A stretch of 64,000 nt of DNA from NCBI GenBank assembly GCA_023396225.1, contig JAEWWT010000026.1:24758-88757 (forward strand). Direction: 5' to 3'. The position numbers and the translations under genes were made by a program. The notes under the pieces were generated by a model, which was not told the origin of the DNA, did not search any database, and saw only the letters and a list, made by a program, of their open reading frames with translations. This DNA comes from Bacillota bacterium (GTDB lineage Bacteria; Bacillota; Clostridia; Oscillospirales; Ruminococcaceae). Below are positions 16,186 through 24,247 of the stretch, one piece after another (the stretch's first letter is position 1; each line of letters opens with the position of its first letter).

Positions 16186-16728
16186 TTATTTAATCTTATT
16201 AAGAAATGTTGGTCTGAACCATTTAAGATAGCAGGTTACCATTGTAGAAACTGTGTAATCATAAAACACAAATATTCCATTCCCCCCAAGCAGCAACACA
16301 GGTACAATATATTCCTTGAGAAAATCAAATTCATCTACTAAATCAATTGTTCCTGTAACATTTATCATAATGTAATAAGAAGCAATAATTGCAGCATTAA
16401 AAACTGCCAGCTTTATTATCCATTGAAGGACCTTGCTTATAATCTTTTCAAGAAGAAATTTCAGAACAGGGTAGTAGCCAAAGAACATAATGAAAATGAT
16501 AACAGCATCTTTGTCCGGTGTAATAAACAATGACAAACAGGCTACTGCAGCATATGTCACAAACCCCCAACCTGGATTTATTTCAATCGCAACTACTGCA
16601 AGAAGTGTTCCTGCAAATAACGGAAGAGCAACGTTGAGTATAGGAAATACAGCTGTGAAAAACATGAGAAGAAGGCAAATTGCAGCCGCAATTCCTCCCA
16701 ACGAAATTCTATAACTAATTTTTTTCAT
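16186..16728 (-). CDS. Small integral membrane protein, ECF S-component-like
   Basis: 180 residues with about five hydrophobic segments (RISLGGIAAAICLLLMFFTA, LFAGTLLAVVAI, FVTYAAVACLSLFI, IIFIMFFGYYPVLKFLLE, LAVFNAAIIASYYIMI, VPVLLLGGNGIFVFYDY). The glycine/alanine-rich helix 1 and overall size resemble substrate-binding S components of ECF transporters. No ECF ATPase or T component lies nearby, so the substrate is unknown. Start ATG 16728 follows AAAAGGA. It is 22 bp downstream of the DUF5685-like gene, so the two are co-transcribed. Confidence 0.65.
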   Translation of the reverse strand: MKKISYRISLGGIAAAICLLLMFFTAVFPILNVALPLFAGTLLAVVAIEINPGWGFVTYAAVACLSLFITPDKDAVIIFIMFFGYYPVLKFLLEKIISKVLQWIIKLAVFNAAIIASYYIMINVTGTIDLVDEFDFLKEYIVPVLLLGGNGIFVFYDYTVSTMVTCYLKWFRPTFLNKIK

Positions 16729-16750
16729 ATATAAATCCTTTTAAGGTAAT

Positions 16751-17560
16751 TTAATTATGTTTAATAGCAGAAATCAATGTCTGCGTTTCATAGAAATCAT
16801 TTTTTAGACTTATGTTAATAATATTATCAAGAACAGGCTTCAATTTATGTATTTCAAGTTCAACATAAATATCTGAAAGAGAGCCAAGAGTAAAGTTAAT
16901 ACTATCATTTACCTTTTTGTTTATAGCGTCAATATCAAGGTCATTTACTGCAGAATTACCGACAATCAGCGGGTTTGCAGAACTTGTCCTGAAATGCTTG
17001 TCTACTAATTTGTATGCATTTAAAATGTATAGATATCTGCCGAGAAGATAACCAAAGCGCTTGAGATTAGGCTTCATTTTATTATCATTAGTTAATGCCG
17101 ACGCAACAACAGACGTTAATTTAGCCATTGGTTCGGATGATTTATCAAGCAGTAATAGTTTTAAAATAGTACTGCTAAAAATTTCGTTTATTTGTTCAGC
17201 TAACTCAGGATAATTACTGCATGCTTTTTTATATGGTTTGGTTACTAGCATTTTCTTTATGGAGCAAAATTTTTCATTTCCTGCATTCAGATGAACAGGA
17301 TTCTTGGACAATGTGTGATAAAATATCATAACTGAGCAGGCTGATGCAACATCATAATTACCTGCATCTGAAAAGTCAGATACATCATTTAATGCACTCT
17401 GCAATACTGCAAGAAAATTATAATTATTTTTCAGAAGCTTTCTGCAATTTGCTCCATATTCATTACGAGTATAACTGATAAAGCCTGCACATAATTTTTT
17501 ATATTTATCATATTCCTGAGAATTTAAATGAGGCTTGTATGGCTTTATATATCTGAACAT
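16751..17560 (-). CDS. DUF5685-like protein of unknown function
   Basis: 269 residues from ATG 17560, chosen because AGGAGGC lies 7 nt upstream; an upstream in-frame ATG at 17590 lacks a site. The N-terminus MFRYIKPYKPHLNSQEYDKY resembles DUF5685 proteins of Clostridia ('MFGYV-P-KPEL---EY--Y'). As I recall, DUF5685 proteins then carry a Cys pair (YCGLC-like). Here the corresponding stretch is KKLCAGFI with only one Cys, so this may be a diverged member. The rest is mostly helical with no membrane segment. A perfect promoter lies upstream. Confidence 0.6.
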   Translation of the reverse strand: MFRYIKPYKPHLNSQEYDKYKKLCAGFISYTRNEYGANCRKLLKNNYNFLAVLQSALNDVSDFSDAGNYDVASACSVMIFYHTLSKNPVHLNAGNEKFCSIKKMLVTKPYKKACSNYPELAEQINEIFSSTILKLLLLDKSSEPMAKLTSVVASALTNDNKMKPNLKRFGYLLGRYLYILNAYKLVDKHFRTSSANPLIVGNSAVNDLDIDAINKKVNDSINFTLGSLSDIYVELEIHKLKPVLDNIINISLKNDFYETQTLISAIKHN

Positions 17561-17629
17561 AACTGCCTCCTTGTGCCATATATTTTTCAATGTAAAAAAA
17601 GAATCATAAACAAAGTTATTATTAAAATT

Positions 17630-17658
17630 ATTATATCATACCATAAATTTAATGTCAA
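17630..17658 (-). promoter_or_regulatory. Promoter of the DUF5685-like/membrane protein unit
   Basis: Minus strand TTGACA, 17-nt spacer, TATAAT: perfect consensus, about 65 bp upstream of the chosen start. Confidence 0.85.
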
Positions 17659-17692
17659 ACTGTGTAATTTATCAGAATGTGGTGCAATGCTA

Positions 17693-17721
17693 TTGACATA
17701 TTATATAGAATATAGTATACT
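17693..17721 (+). promoter_or_regulatory. Promoter of yceG-telA
   Basis: Plus strand TTGACA, 17-nt spacer, TATACT. It is divergent to the promoter at 17630-17658; the two -35 boxes are only 34 bp apart, so one regulator could serve both. Confidence 0.8.
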
Positions 17722-17838
17722 TAAATAGAATAAAATTTATATAAAACATCTTGCCGCCTGTATATTTTTTATCAATAATCTTATATAATTATTAGAAAAA
17801 TATAATAAAGTTTTCGGCATAAGGGTGTGGAGGTCAGG

Positions 17839-19461
17839 ATGAAGTTTGAGGGGTTTTCAACCGAAAAAAATCTCGGAGTAGAGGTAATTTCGTCTGCTGC
17901 TGAATCTTTGCCTAAGGATATTCTGGAAAGTCATAAAACAAGACTGGCATCAAGAGGCGGACATTTTACCGAAAGCGAGTTAATACCTGTTTATTATGCA
18001 GCTATGATTGGCTGTCCTCAGGATAGCGACACATACAACAACATGCTGTATACCTTGAAGGATGATATAATAAAGTCTTCGAAGCTGCTTATTTTTATAG
18101 ACCATGAAATGCGAAATCCGGAGCCTGATGAGGTCACTGGCTTTAAAACTGTAAATAGGACAGATAAAAAGCAGATGATAAGTGCTTTGACAGCTCTTGT
18201 GAATATACAAAATGATAGCTTAAGGACTGAATTCGGGAAAAAAGCTATCAATAAGATGCTCCTTGATATGATGGAGGAGACACCGGGAAAAATATTTAAT
18301 ACCGGAGTAAAAATTATTACATGGATGAACCGTATCTGTAAAAATCCGGGGTTTATTAATAAGAACAGTGAAATTCCAGTTATCATGTATTATGGCGTTA
18401 TTACAGCTACCGAAATGATGTTTTTGTATTTTATGTCCTGTATCGGAATAGATGTGGTTTATTTTTCAAGTGACAGGGCTGTTCTTGAAACAGTAAACAA
18501 AAATAATATTGATGACAGAATGCAGGTTTTTGACCTGACAACTTCAGTTCCTAACATGCCTTTTCCGGATAAACTTGTCAAGGCAAAGGTTGCAACGGTT
18601 GCATATTCAGCTGAACGTGAACTTGATAAAATGCTGTATGGAGACAATACAATGTTCAGGGACTTCCAGTTCAGCAAAATGCAGTCTATGACGCTCAAAA
18701 CAACATATGATGAAATTAATATACTCTGGCATCAGGATGCAAAGTACCGTTCTGGCTTTGATGTAAGAGATGATAAGGTTCTTGTTCCGAATATATTTGC
18801 TAAAATAAGTGGTGTTACAGATGCAAAAATCAATGACTACTGGGATGATATCAGGGAAAAACTTACTCCAAATACAGTTCTTGCTATAAAAGCACCTGCA
18901 TACAAAAGAAGCGACCAATATTCTCTACAGGCATACAAACCATTTTATAGCGGAAAAACTCTTTTTATTGAACAGATAAAGGCTTCTCCTCTTAATAGCT
19001 ATTCTTTCCTGTCAGATAAGATTCAGGACCTGATTCTTGATAAAATGCAGGAGGCTGTGGACAGTGGATTTATTAAGCTTGAAGGTGATGAGCTTGTTGA
19101 GCAGGTCATGTATGTCGGTCTTAACCTTGATAAGAATATCCTTAGAATTGTTCAGAAGTTTGACTTCACAAAAGGAACTCCAAAGTATATTGTTATTGAT
19201 GCAATTGAAGATACTTTCAGTATAATTGAATGTATACAGCTTGTTTTGTATAATCTTCTTGGCTTTGATATATTGATTTATACTCCGACAGGGTATAAAA
19301 ATATTGAAACATATGTCAATGAAAAAGCTTTTGAATGTTATACAATGAATGAGTTTGTTTATAATGTTACAATTCCAAAGTTTAAAATTCCAGCCGCAGC
19401 GCAGGTACAATCCAGTACCCCAGGTTTTTTAGGTAAATTATTTAAGAAAGGACGAAAATAA
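17839..19461 (+). CDS. yceG: YceG-like protein (tellurite/stress 'biosynthetic module' family)
   Basis: About 540 residues, ATG at 17839 behind GGAGGT (a GTG at 17827 is in frame). The sequence resembles Bacillus YceG, a cytoplasmic protein of the yceCDEFGHI stress operon annotated as part of a putative biosynthetic module with Ter proteins. No catalytic motif is obvious to me. A hydrophobic stretch around EIPVIMYYGVITATEMMFLY is probably buried, not a membrane segment. The next gene, only 2 bp downstream, is TelA/YceH, the usual partner. The pairing supports the call. TerD/TerC genes are not in the window. Confidence 0.75.
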   Translation: MKFEGFSTEKNLGVEVISSAAESLPKDILESHKTRLASRGGHFTESELIPVYYAAMIGCPQDSDTYNNMLYTLKDDIIKSSKLLIFIDHEMRNPEPDEVTGFKTVNRTDKKQMISALTALVNIQNDSLRTEFGKKAINKMLLDMMEETPGKIFNTGVKIITWMNRICKNPGFINKNSEIPVIMYYGVITATEMMFLYFMSCIGIDVVYFSSDRAVLETVNKNNIDDRMQVFDLTTSVPNMPFPDKLVKAKVATVAYSAERELDKMLYGDNTMFRDFQFSKMQSMTLKTTYDEINILWHQDAKYRSGFDVRDDKVLVPNIFAKISGVTDAKINDYWDDIREKLTPNTVLAIKAPAYKRSDQYSLQAYKPFYSGKTLFIEQIKASPLNSYSFLSDKIQDLILDKMQEAVDSGFIKLEGDELVEQVMYVGLNLDKNILRIVQKFDFTKGTPKYIVIDAIEDTFSIIECIQLVLYNLLGFDILIYTPTGYKNIETYVNEKAFECYTMNEFVYNVTIPKFKIPAAAQVQSSTPGFLGKLFKKGRK

Positions 19462-19463
19462 TT

Positions 19464-20618
19464 ATGGCTTTACAGTTTAATCCATCAAGCGAAAATGCAC
19501 AGGAGGTAACAACAGCCACCCCTGATGCTAAGCCTAATGCGATGAATATACAGGTTGCAAAACAGGAAACATTTTCAATTGTTGATACAGCAAATCAGTT
19601 GAAAAATGATCTTGTAAAGAACGAAGAAGTCAACAAGCTTGTCAGCACAATTAATATTAACGATACAAATTCTATCGTTAAGTTTGGCAATGACGTTGCC
19701 CTTGAAATCTCAAAGGCTTCTGACCAGGTTCTTAATTCTATGAACATGGAACAGATCAACGATTCAGGAATGCTTCTACAGCACCTTGCAAATATTATGG
19801 AACAGTTTGATTCCAAGGAGATTACCGAAGAAAAGAAATCATTTTTCGGAAACCTGAAGAAACAGCTTGACAAGATACTTGCAAAGTATCATACAATGGG
19901 TGAAGATGTTGATAAGGTTTATGTTCAGTTAAAGAGTTATGAAACTGAAATTGAAGCATCCAACATAAAGCTTGAAACAATGTTTAATGCAAATATCCAG
20001 TATTATAAAGATCTGCTTAAATTCATTATGGCTGGTGAACAGGCTTGTCAGGAACTAGATACTTATATTGCTGATTATCGTAAGAAGCTTGAGAGCGAAC
20101 CTGATTCCGGTGCTGTTGCAATGGATCTACAGACACTTGAACAGACAAGACAGATTATGGAGCAGCGTGTAATGGATCTTAAGATTGCAGAAAATGTTGC
20201 TATGCAGACAGTTCCTATGTTAAAATCAATGCAGTTCTCAAACCTTAACCTTATTAGAAAGATTAACTCTGCATTCATTATAACAATGCCTATCTTCAAG
20301 CAGTCACTTGCTCAGGCAATCATGCTCAAGCGTCAGCGTGTTCAGGCAGATGCAATGAAGGCTCTTGATGACAAGACAAATGAACTTCTTATTAAAAATG
20401 CCGAGAACACTGTTCTCCAGACAAAGCTTACAACTCAGCTTACTGCTAACAGCTCTATCAAGGTAGAAACTCTTGAACAGACATGGCAGACAATTGTAAG
20501 CGGTATCGAAGAAACCAAGAAGATTCAAGAAGAGGCAAAGATCAAGCGTGCTGAGGATGCAGTAAGACTTCAGAAGCTTAAAGAAGATTATCGTCTGAAA
20601 ATGAATGCAACCAGATAA
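19464..20618 (+). CDS. telA: TelA/YceH toxic-anion resistance protein
   Basis: 384 residues, soluble, strongly helical with long coiled-coil stretches (EEKKSFFGNLKKQLDKILAK and TLEQTRQIMEQRVMDLKI). This is the TelA/KlaA/YceH family linked to tellurite and cell-envelope stress resistance; the biochemical activity is unknown. The start ATG 19464 comes 2 bp after yceG with GAAAGGA inside the yceG end. A terminator follows at 20649, so the two genes form a unit. Confidence 0.85.
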   Translation: MALQFNPSSENAQEVTTATPDAKPNAMNIQVAKQETFSIVDTANQLKNDLVKNEEVNKLVSTININDTNSIVKFGNDVALEISKASDQVLNSMNMEQINDSGMLLQHLANIMEQFDSKEITEEKKSFFGNLKKQLDKILAKYHTMGEDVDKVYVQLKSYETEIEASNIKLETMFNANIQYYKDLLKFIMAGEQACQELDTYIADYRKKLESEPDSGAVAMDLQTLEQTRQIMEQRVMDLKIAENVAMQTVPMLKSMQFSNLNLIRKINSAFIITMPIFKQSLAQAIMLKRQRVQADAMKALDDKTNELLIKNAENTVLQTKLTTQLTANSSIKVETLEQTWQTIVSGIEETKKIQEEAKIKRAEDAVRLQKLKEDYRLKMNATR

Positions 20619-20648
20619 TCGGTCTGAAATAAACTTATATAAAAAAGT

Positions 20649-20674
20649 AACCGTCCTTTTGGGCGGTTATTTTT
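20649..20674 (+). terminator. Terminator after telA
   Basis: AACCGTCC-TTTT-GGGCGGTT (8 bp with one G-T pair) is followed by ATTTTT. It overlaps the end of the converging beta-lactamase-like gene. Confidence 0.8.
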
Positions 20675-21581
20675 CTATATAATCATAAATAATATTTAGA
20701 GCTATTTCTTTTGCTTTTGCTCCGTTAACTTGTTTTGATTCATTATCATTCAGATGTATAGCAAAATATATAGTATTATCTTCGTTTTCAACAAAGCCAA
20801 CATACCATGCATTACCTATTGTTCCTGTACCTGTTTTTCCGTAAACTTTTTCAGGTCCGTCAGTTTCTGTAAGCATGATGTTTTTAAGAATTCCCACCTC
20901 TGCTTTAGAATAAATAGTGTTTCCTTCAAAAATACTGCGCATAATTTCTATCTGTTCCACAGGTGATATTTTCAGGGAAGAGTCCAGCCAAAAAGCACGG
21001 GTATCTGTACCATTTCCAAGCCAGTTTGAAATATCACAATTTCCATAATTTAATTCAGATACTTCTTTCTGAAAAACATCTTGTCCTGTGCTTTCAACCA
21101 ACTTTTTGTAATACCATACACAAGAATACTGAAAAGCTTCTTTTAAGCCCAAATCAGCGTTCCATGTTTCATTTGGGTATTGAGTACCATCATATCCCAT
21201 CTTACTTTCTTCGGAGGTAATTACCTGATTATGAAGTCCAACCAGAGTTGAGACTATTTTAAAAGTTGAATTAGGAGATACTCTTGTTTTACAGTCATCC
21301 TCATTGAAATAAATATATTTGTTTTCTAATGTATCATAAATAACAGTGCATCCATTAATGGATTGGAACATTTCCGTATAGTCCGCAGTTATTATTTCAG
21401 GTTCATCTGCAACTAAAAAACTGTCGCTTTCTGTTTCTATTTCAGTTTGTTGTAAACTTAAAGTTGTTTGTTCAGAGATAACGCTGGTATTGATTTCTTC
21501 CTGCTTAGAATTGCATGCTGATAAACTAATACTCATCAGAAGTATAGTAATACTAAGCAGTATATGCGTTTTCAATTTCAT
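20667..21581 (-). CDS. Class D beta-lactamase-like lipoprotein
   Basis: About 304 residues from ATG 21581 (GGTG upstream; an ATG at 21593 is in frame). The N-terminal lipoprotein signal ends at SLSAC. An S/T/E-rich linker leads to a class D serine beta-lactamase/penicillin-recognising domain. Motifs are STFK (nucleophile Ser and general-base Lys), YSCV (SxV), YGN, KTG in YGKTGTG and WYVGF. OXA enzymes hydrolyse penicillins; the related BlaR1 sensor domain only binds them. No BlaR1 membrane part or BlaI repressor is adjacent, so an enzyme tethered to the membrane is more likely. Resistance is not demonstrated. Confidence 0.88.
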   Translation of the reverse strand: MKLKTHILLSITILLMSISLSACNSKQEEINTSVISEQTTLSLQQTEIETESDSFLVADEPEIITADYTEMFQSINGCTVIYDTLENKYIYFNEDDCKTRVSPNSTFKIVSTLVGLHNQVITSEESKMGYDGTQYPNETWNADLGLKEAFQYSCVWYYKKLVESTGQDVFQKEVSELNYGNCDISNWLGNGTDTRAFWLDSSLKISPVEQIEIMRSIFEGNTIYSKAEVGILKNIMLTETDGPEKVYGKTGTGTIGNAWYVGFVENEDNTIYFAIHLNDNESKQVNGAKAKEIALNIIYDYIEK

Positions 21582-21627
21582 GTTTTTCACCATGTTTTAA
21601 TATAATAATGTCTTAATAAAAAGTTTT

Positions 21628-22716
21628 TTATATTTTCTGAAGATACCTTTCATCGCAGTATTCACATTCAAGCGTATCTCCGTTCCCACGGAAATTCTTT
21701 GGAAGATAGAGTTCCTTGTGAGTTATGCACTTAGGATTTGTACATTCATTTCCTTTCAATGAATGACCTGAAAGGAGTACCATTGGCTTTTGTTCTTCAA
21801 GCATTGTAATAATTAGTGCCATTCTAACATACATGCCATATTTGGCCTGTTTGAAATACATTGCTCTTGGGTCGTCATCAACTTCAATTGCTATTTCATC
21901 TACTCTTGGAAGCGGATGAAGAACAATCATATTCTTTTTAGCTTTCAACATTTTTGCTCGGTCAAGACAGTAAACATCTTTCTGTGCAAAATATTCTTCG
22001 TCAGATTCAAAACGTTCACGCTGAATTCGTGTCATGTAAAGCATATCAAGCGAACCAATTGCTTCTTCGATTGAAGAAACTTCTTTAAATGCGTAGTTGC
22101 TTGCAGTAAGGATATCCTTGATATATGAAGGCATTTGTAGTTCTTTTGTTGAGATAAAAACGAACTTGTTGTTCTTATAGCATGAAAGTGCCTTACAAAG
22201 AGAATGAACTGTTCTTCCATTCTTAAGATCTCCGCATAGTCCGACAGTAAGATTATCAAGGTGTCCTTTTTCTTTAGAAAGTGTAAGTAGGTCGGTGAGA
22301 GTCTGTGTAGGGTGGAGGTGTCCGCCGTCACCTGCATTTATGATAGGACATTCTGCGGTTAAAGCGGCTGCTTTTGCAGAGCCTTCTGATGGATGACGCA
22401 TTACCATAATATCAGCATAGCTTGAAACTATTTTTGTGGTGTCCTTGAGGTTTTCCCCTTTTGCAACTGATGAAGTAGCAGGATTGTCAAAACCGATGAT
22501 TGTGCCGCCAAGTCGCAGCATTGCAGTCTGAAATGACATTTGTGTTCTTGTTGATGGCTCATAGAACAGAGTAGCCATAATTTTTCCTGAACACTTATGT
22601 GAATAAATATCAGGATTATCAGCTATTTCGGAACCTAAGGAAATAATTTTGTTCCACCATTCAACAGGGTGATCATTCAAATCAATCAGGTTAGTATATC
22701 CGGAGGTTATTTTCAT
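21628..22716 (-). CDS. pyrB: Aspartate carbamoyltransferase fused to a PyrI-type zinc domain
   Basis: 362 residues. The catalytic part (about residues 1-315) makes carbamoyl-aspartate in pyrimidine synthesis. It has the carbamoyl-phosphate loop FYEPSTRTQMSF, the mobile-loop Lys region SSVAKGENLKD and HPLPRVDEI. The last 42 residues are extra. They carry C325-x4-C330 (ECTNPKCITHKE) and C351-x2-C354 (LECEYCDERY), which closely match the zinc domain of E. coli PyrI. The PyrI allosteric nucleotide domain is missing. Other pyr genes are not adjacent. A promoter lies at 22752-22780. Confidence 0.92.
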   Translation of the reverse strand: MKITSGYTNLIDLNDHPVEWWNKIISLGSEIADNPDIYSHKCSGKIMATLFYEPSTRTQMSFQTAMLRLGGTIIGFDNPATSSVAKGENLKDTTKIVSSYADIMVMRHPSEGSAKAAALTAECPIINAGDGGHLHPTQTLTDLLTLSKEKGHLDNLTVGLCGDLKNGRTVHSLCKALSCYKNNKFVFISTKELQMPSYIKDILTASNYAFKEVSSIEEAIGSLDMLYMTRIQRERFESDEEYFAQKDVYCLDRAKMLKAKKNMIVLHPLPRVDEIAIEVDDDPRAMYFKQAKYGMYVRMALIITMLEEQKPMVLLSGHSLKGNECTNPKCITHKELYLPKNFRGNGDTLECEYCDERYLQKI

Positions 22717-22751
22717 ATTAAGAAATCACCTTTCAATATTGTATTCAATTT

Positions 22752-22780
22752 ATTGTATCAATTTTTAGATGTTTTTTCAA
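22752..22780 (-). promoter_or_regulatory. Promoter of pyrB
   Basis: Minus strand TTGAAA, 17-nt spacer, TACAAT, about 35 bp upstream of the start codon. No PyrR-type attenuator is visible in this short leader. Confidence 0.65.
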
Positions 22781-22862
22781 TACTTTTTTTAATATTATCC
22801 GACAAAGTTTTGCTTATAATACAATTAAAGTTTATAAAAAAATTTATATGTTTAAAAGGGTA

Positions 22863-22894
22863 CAGGCTCCTGACATTTTCATGCCGGGAGCCTG
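22863..22894 (-). terminator. Terminator of the MacAB-like operon
   Basis: CAGGCTCC.G.CAT pairs with ATG.C.GGAGCCTG: 13 positions with two C-A/T-G type mismatches and the loop TTTC. It is followed on the minus strand by TACCCTTTT. Confidence 0.75.
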
Positions 22895-22970
22895 CGAAAA
22901 AAAGAGGGTATATAACCTGAGCTGCACAGTGCAGTCAGAATGAAGATAGCCATAAAAGAGAAGTGCCTGT

Positions 22971-24233
22971 TTATTCAAACCTGAGTGCTTCAATCGGATC
23001 AAGCTTTGCTGCTTTGTTTGCAGGGTAATATCCAAAGAATATACCGGTTGCTGTAGAGAACAGAACAGCGACAATGATGCCTGTAACTGAAGGTGCTGCC
23101 ATTGTATCAACAATCATTCCGGCAATATTTCCGAGAATAAGTCCCAGAATTATTCCGATTACTCCTCCTATAAGACACATGATAATAGATTCAGTGATAA
23201 ACTGAAGTCTGATTGCTGAATTAGGAGCACCAAGAGCTTTTCTTATTCCTATTTCTCTTGTACGTTCTGTAACTGAAACAAGCATAATGTTCATAACACC
23301 TATACCACCTACCAGAAGTGATATTCCTGAAATAACAACTATTACAGTTGTTAAAACGTCAAAAATGTCATTGAAGCTCTTAAGCTGTTCCTCAAGAGAT
23401 ATATATGATGCCTCAAATGAGTCATTGTTTTTGTATAGCGTATCGTTGAAGTAATCTCTTATTTCAATTCCAAGTTCTGTAGGGTCCTCATCTTCACTGC
23501 CATTAATATAGAAGTATTCGTAATTTCCCATATTATCTGGATAGTAGTTCTTCTGAGCAGTTGAGATTGGAATGTAGAAGCTTGTACTCCAATCTTCACC
23601 CATTGCAGAAAGGCTTGCTGACATTCCAGATGTTAGCTCATATTTGTATACTCCGACAACTGTATAGTCAAGTACTGATTCATTAGCATTAACTGTAACT
23701 GACTGTCCGAGTGCTGCAGCATAACTACCGAAGAGTTTTTCTGCCTGCTTATCTGAGATTAAGCAAACGGATTTCTTACGCTCAACATCATTTTTGCTGA
23801 TAAAACGACCAACTACCAACTCTTCATATCCAAATTTCTCGAGATAAACTTCATTTGTACCATAAATATCAAGCTTTAATTCTTCATGGTCATTGTATGT
23901 ATTACCCTGAGCTACATAAGAATTAATTCCTATATTTTCAAATCTACCTTCAAATTTCTTAGCAAATTTATCAATAGCTTCTTCAGAAAGATAGTCGTCA
24001 GTATTCTGGTAATCTCTAACAGGATCTTCTTTCCGGCTCATTTGAATTACAATACAGTTTACTCCGAAGCTTTCAAATGACTGGTTGAAATTTTTCTTAA
24101 CAACTTCACCTGCTGTTGTTATACCAATTACAGCACTTATTGCAATGATAATTCCAAGCATTGTAAGAAAAGTTCTTCCCTTATTAGCTTTAAGGCTGGT
24201 AATAGCAACTATAATATTTTCTTTAAAATTCAT
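22971..24233 (-). CDS. MacB/FtsX-type ABC transporter permease (second copy)
   Basis: 420 residues with one N-terminal membrane helix (FLTMLGIIIAISAVIGITT), a large extracytoplasmic MacB periplasmic core domain (about residues 45-285) and three C-terminal membrane helices. Signature sequences are GIGVMNIMLVSVTERTREIG and GYYPANKAAKLDPIEALR, the coupling segment typical of MacB/LolC-like permeases. It is paralogous to the preceding gene (24248-25504). With the ATPase and the MacA-like adaptor it probably forms a mechanotransmission-type exporter for a peptide, lipid or antibiotic. The substrate is unknown. Confidence 0.9.
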   Translation of the reverse strand: MNFKENIIVAITSLKANKGRTFLTMLGIIIAISAVIGITTAGEVVKKNFNQSFESFGVNCIVIQMSRKEDPVRDYQNTDDYLSEEAIDKFAKKFEGRFENIGINSYVAQGNTYNDHEELKLDIYGTNEVYLEKFGYEELVVGRFISKNDVERKKSVCLISDKQAEKLFGSYAAALGQSVTVNANESVLDYTVVGVYKYELTSGMSASLSAMGEDWSTSFYIPISTAQKNYYPDNMGNYEYFYINGSEDEDPTELGIEIRDYFNDTLYKNNDSFEASYISLEEQLKSFNDIFDVLTTVIVVISGISLLVGGIGVMNIMLVSVTERTREIGIRKALGAPNSAIRLQFITESIIMCLIGGVIGIILGLILGNIAGMIVDTMAAPSVTGIIVAVLFSTATGIFFGYYPANKAAKLDPIEALRFE

Positions 24234-24247
24234 ATGCTTATACCTCC

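Noticed and set aside
22717..22970. PyrR or other pyrimidine attenuator upstream of pyrB
   Set aside because: The leader between promoter and start is only about 35 nt, and the one strong hairpin belongs to the end of the exporter operon.
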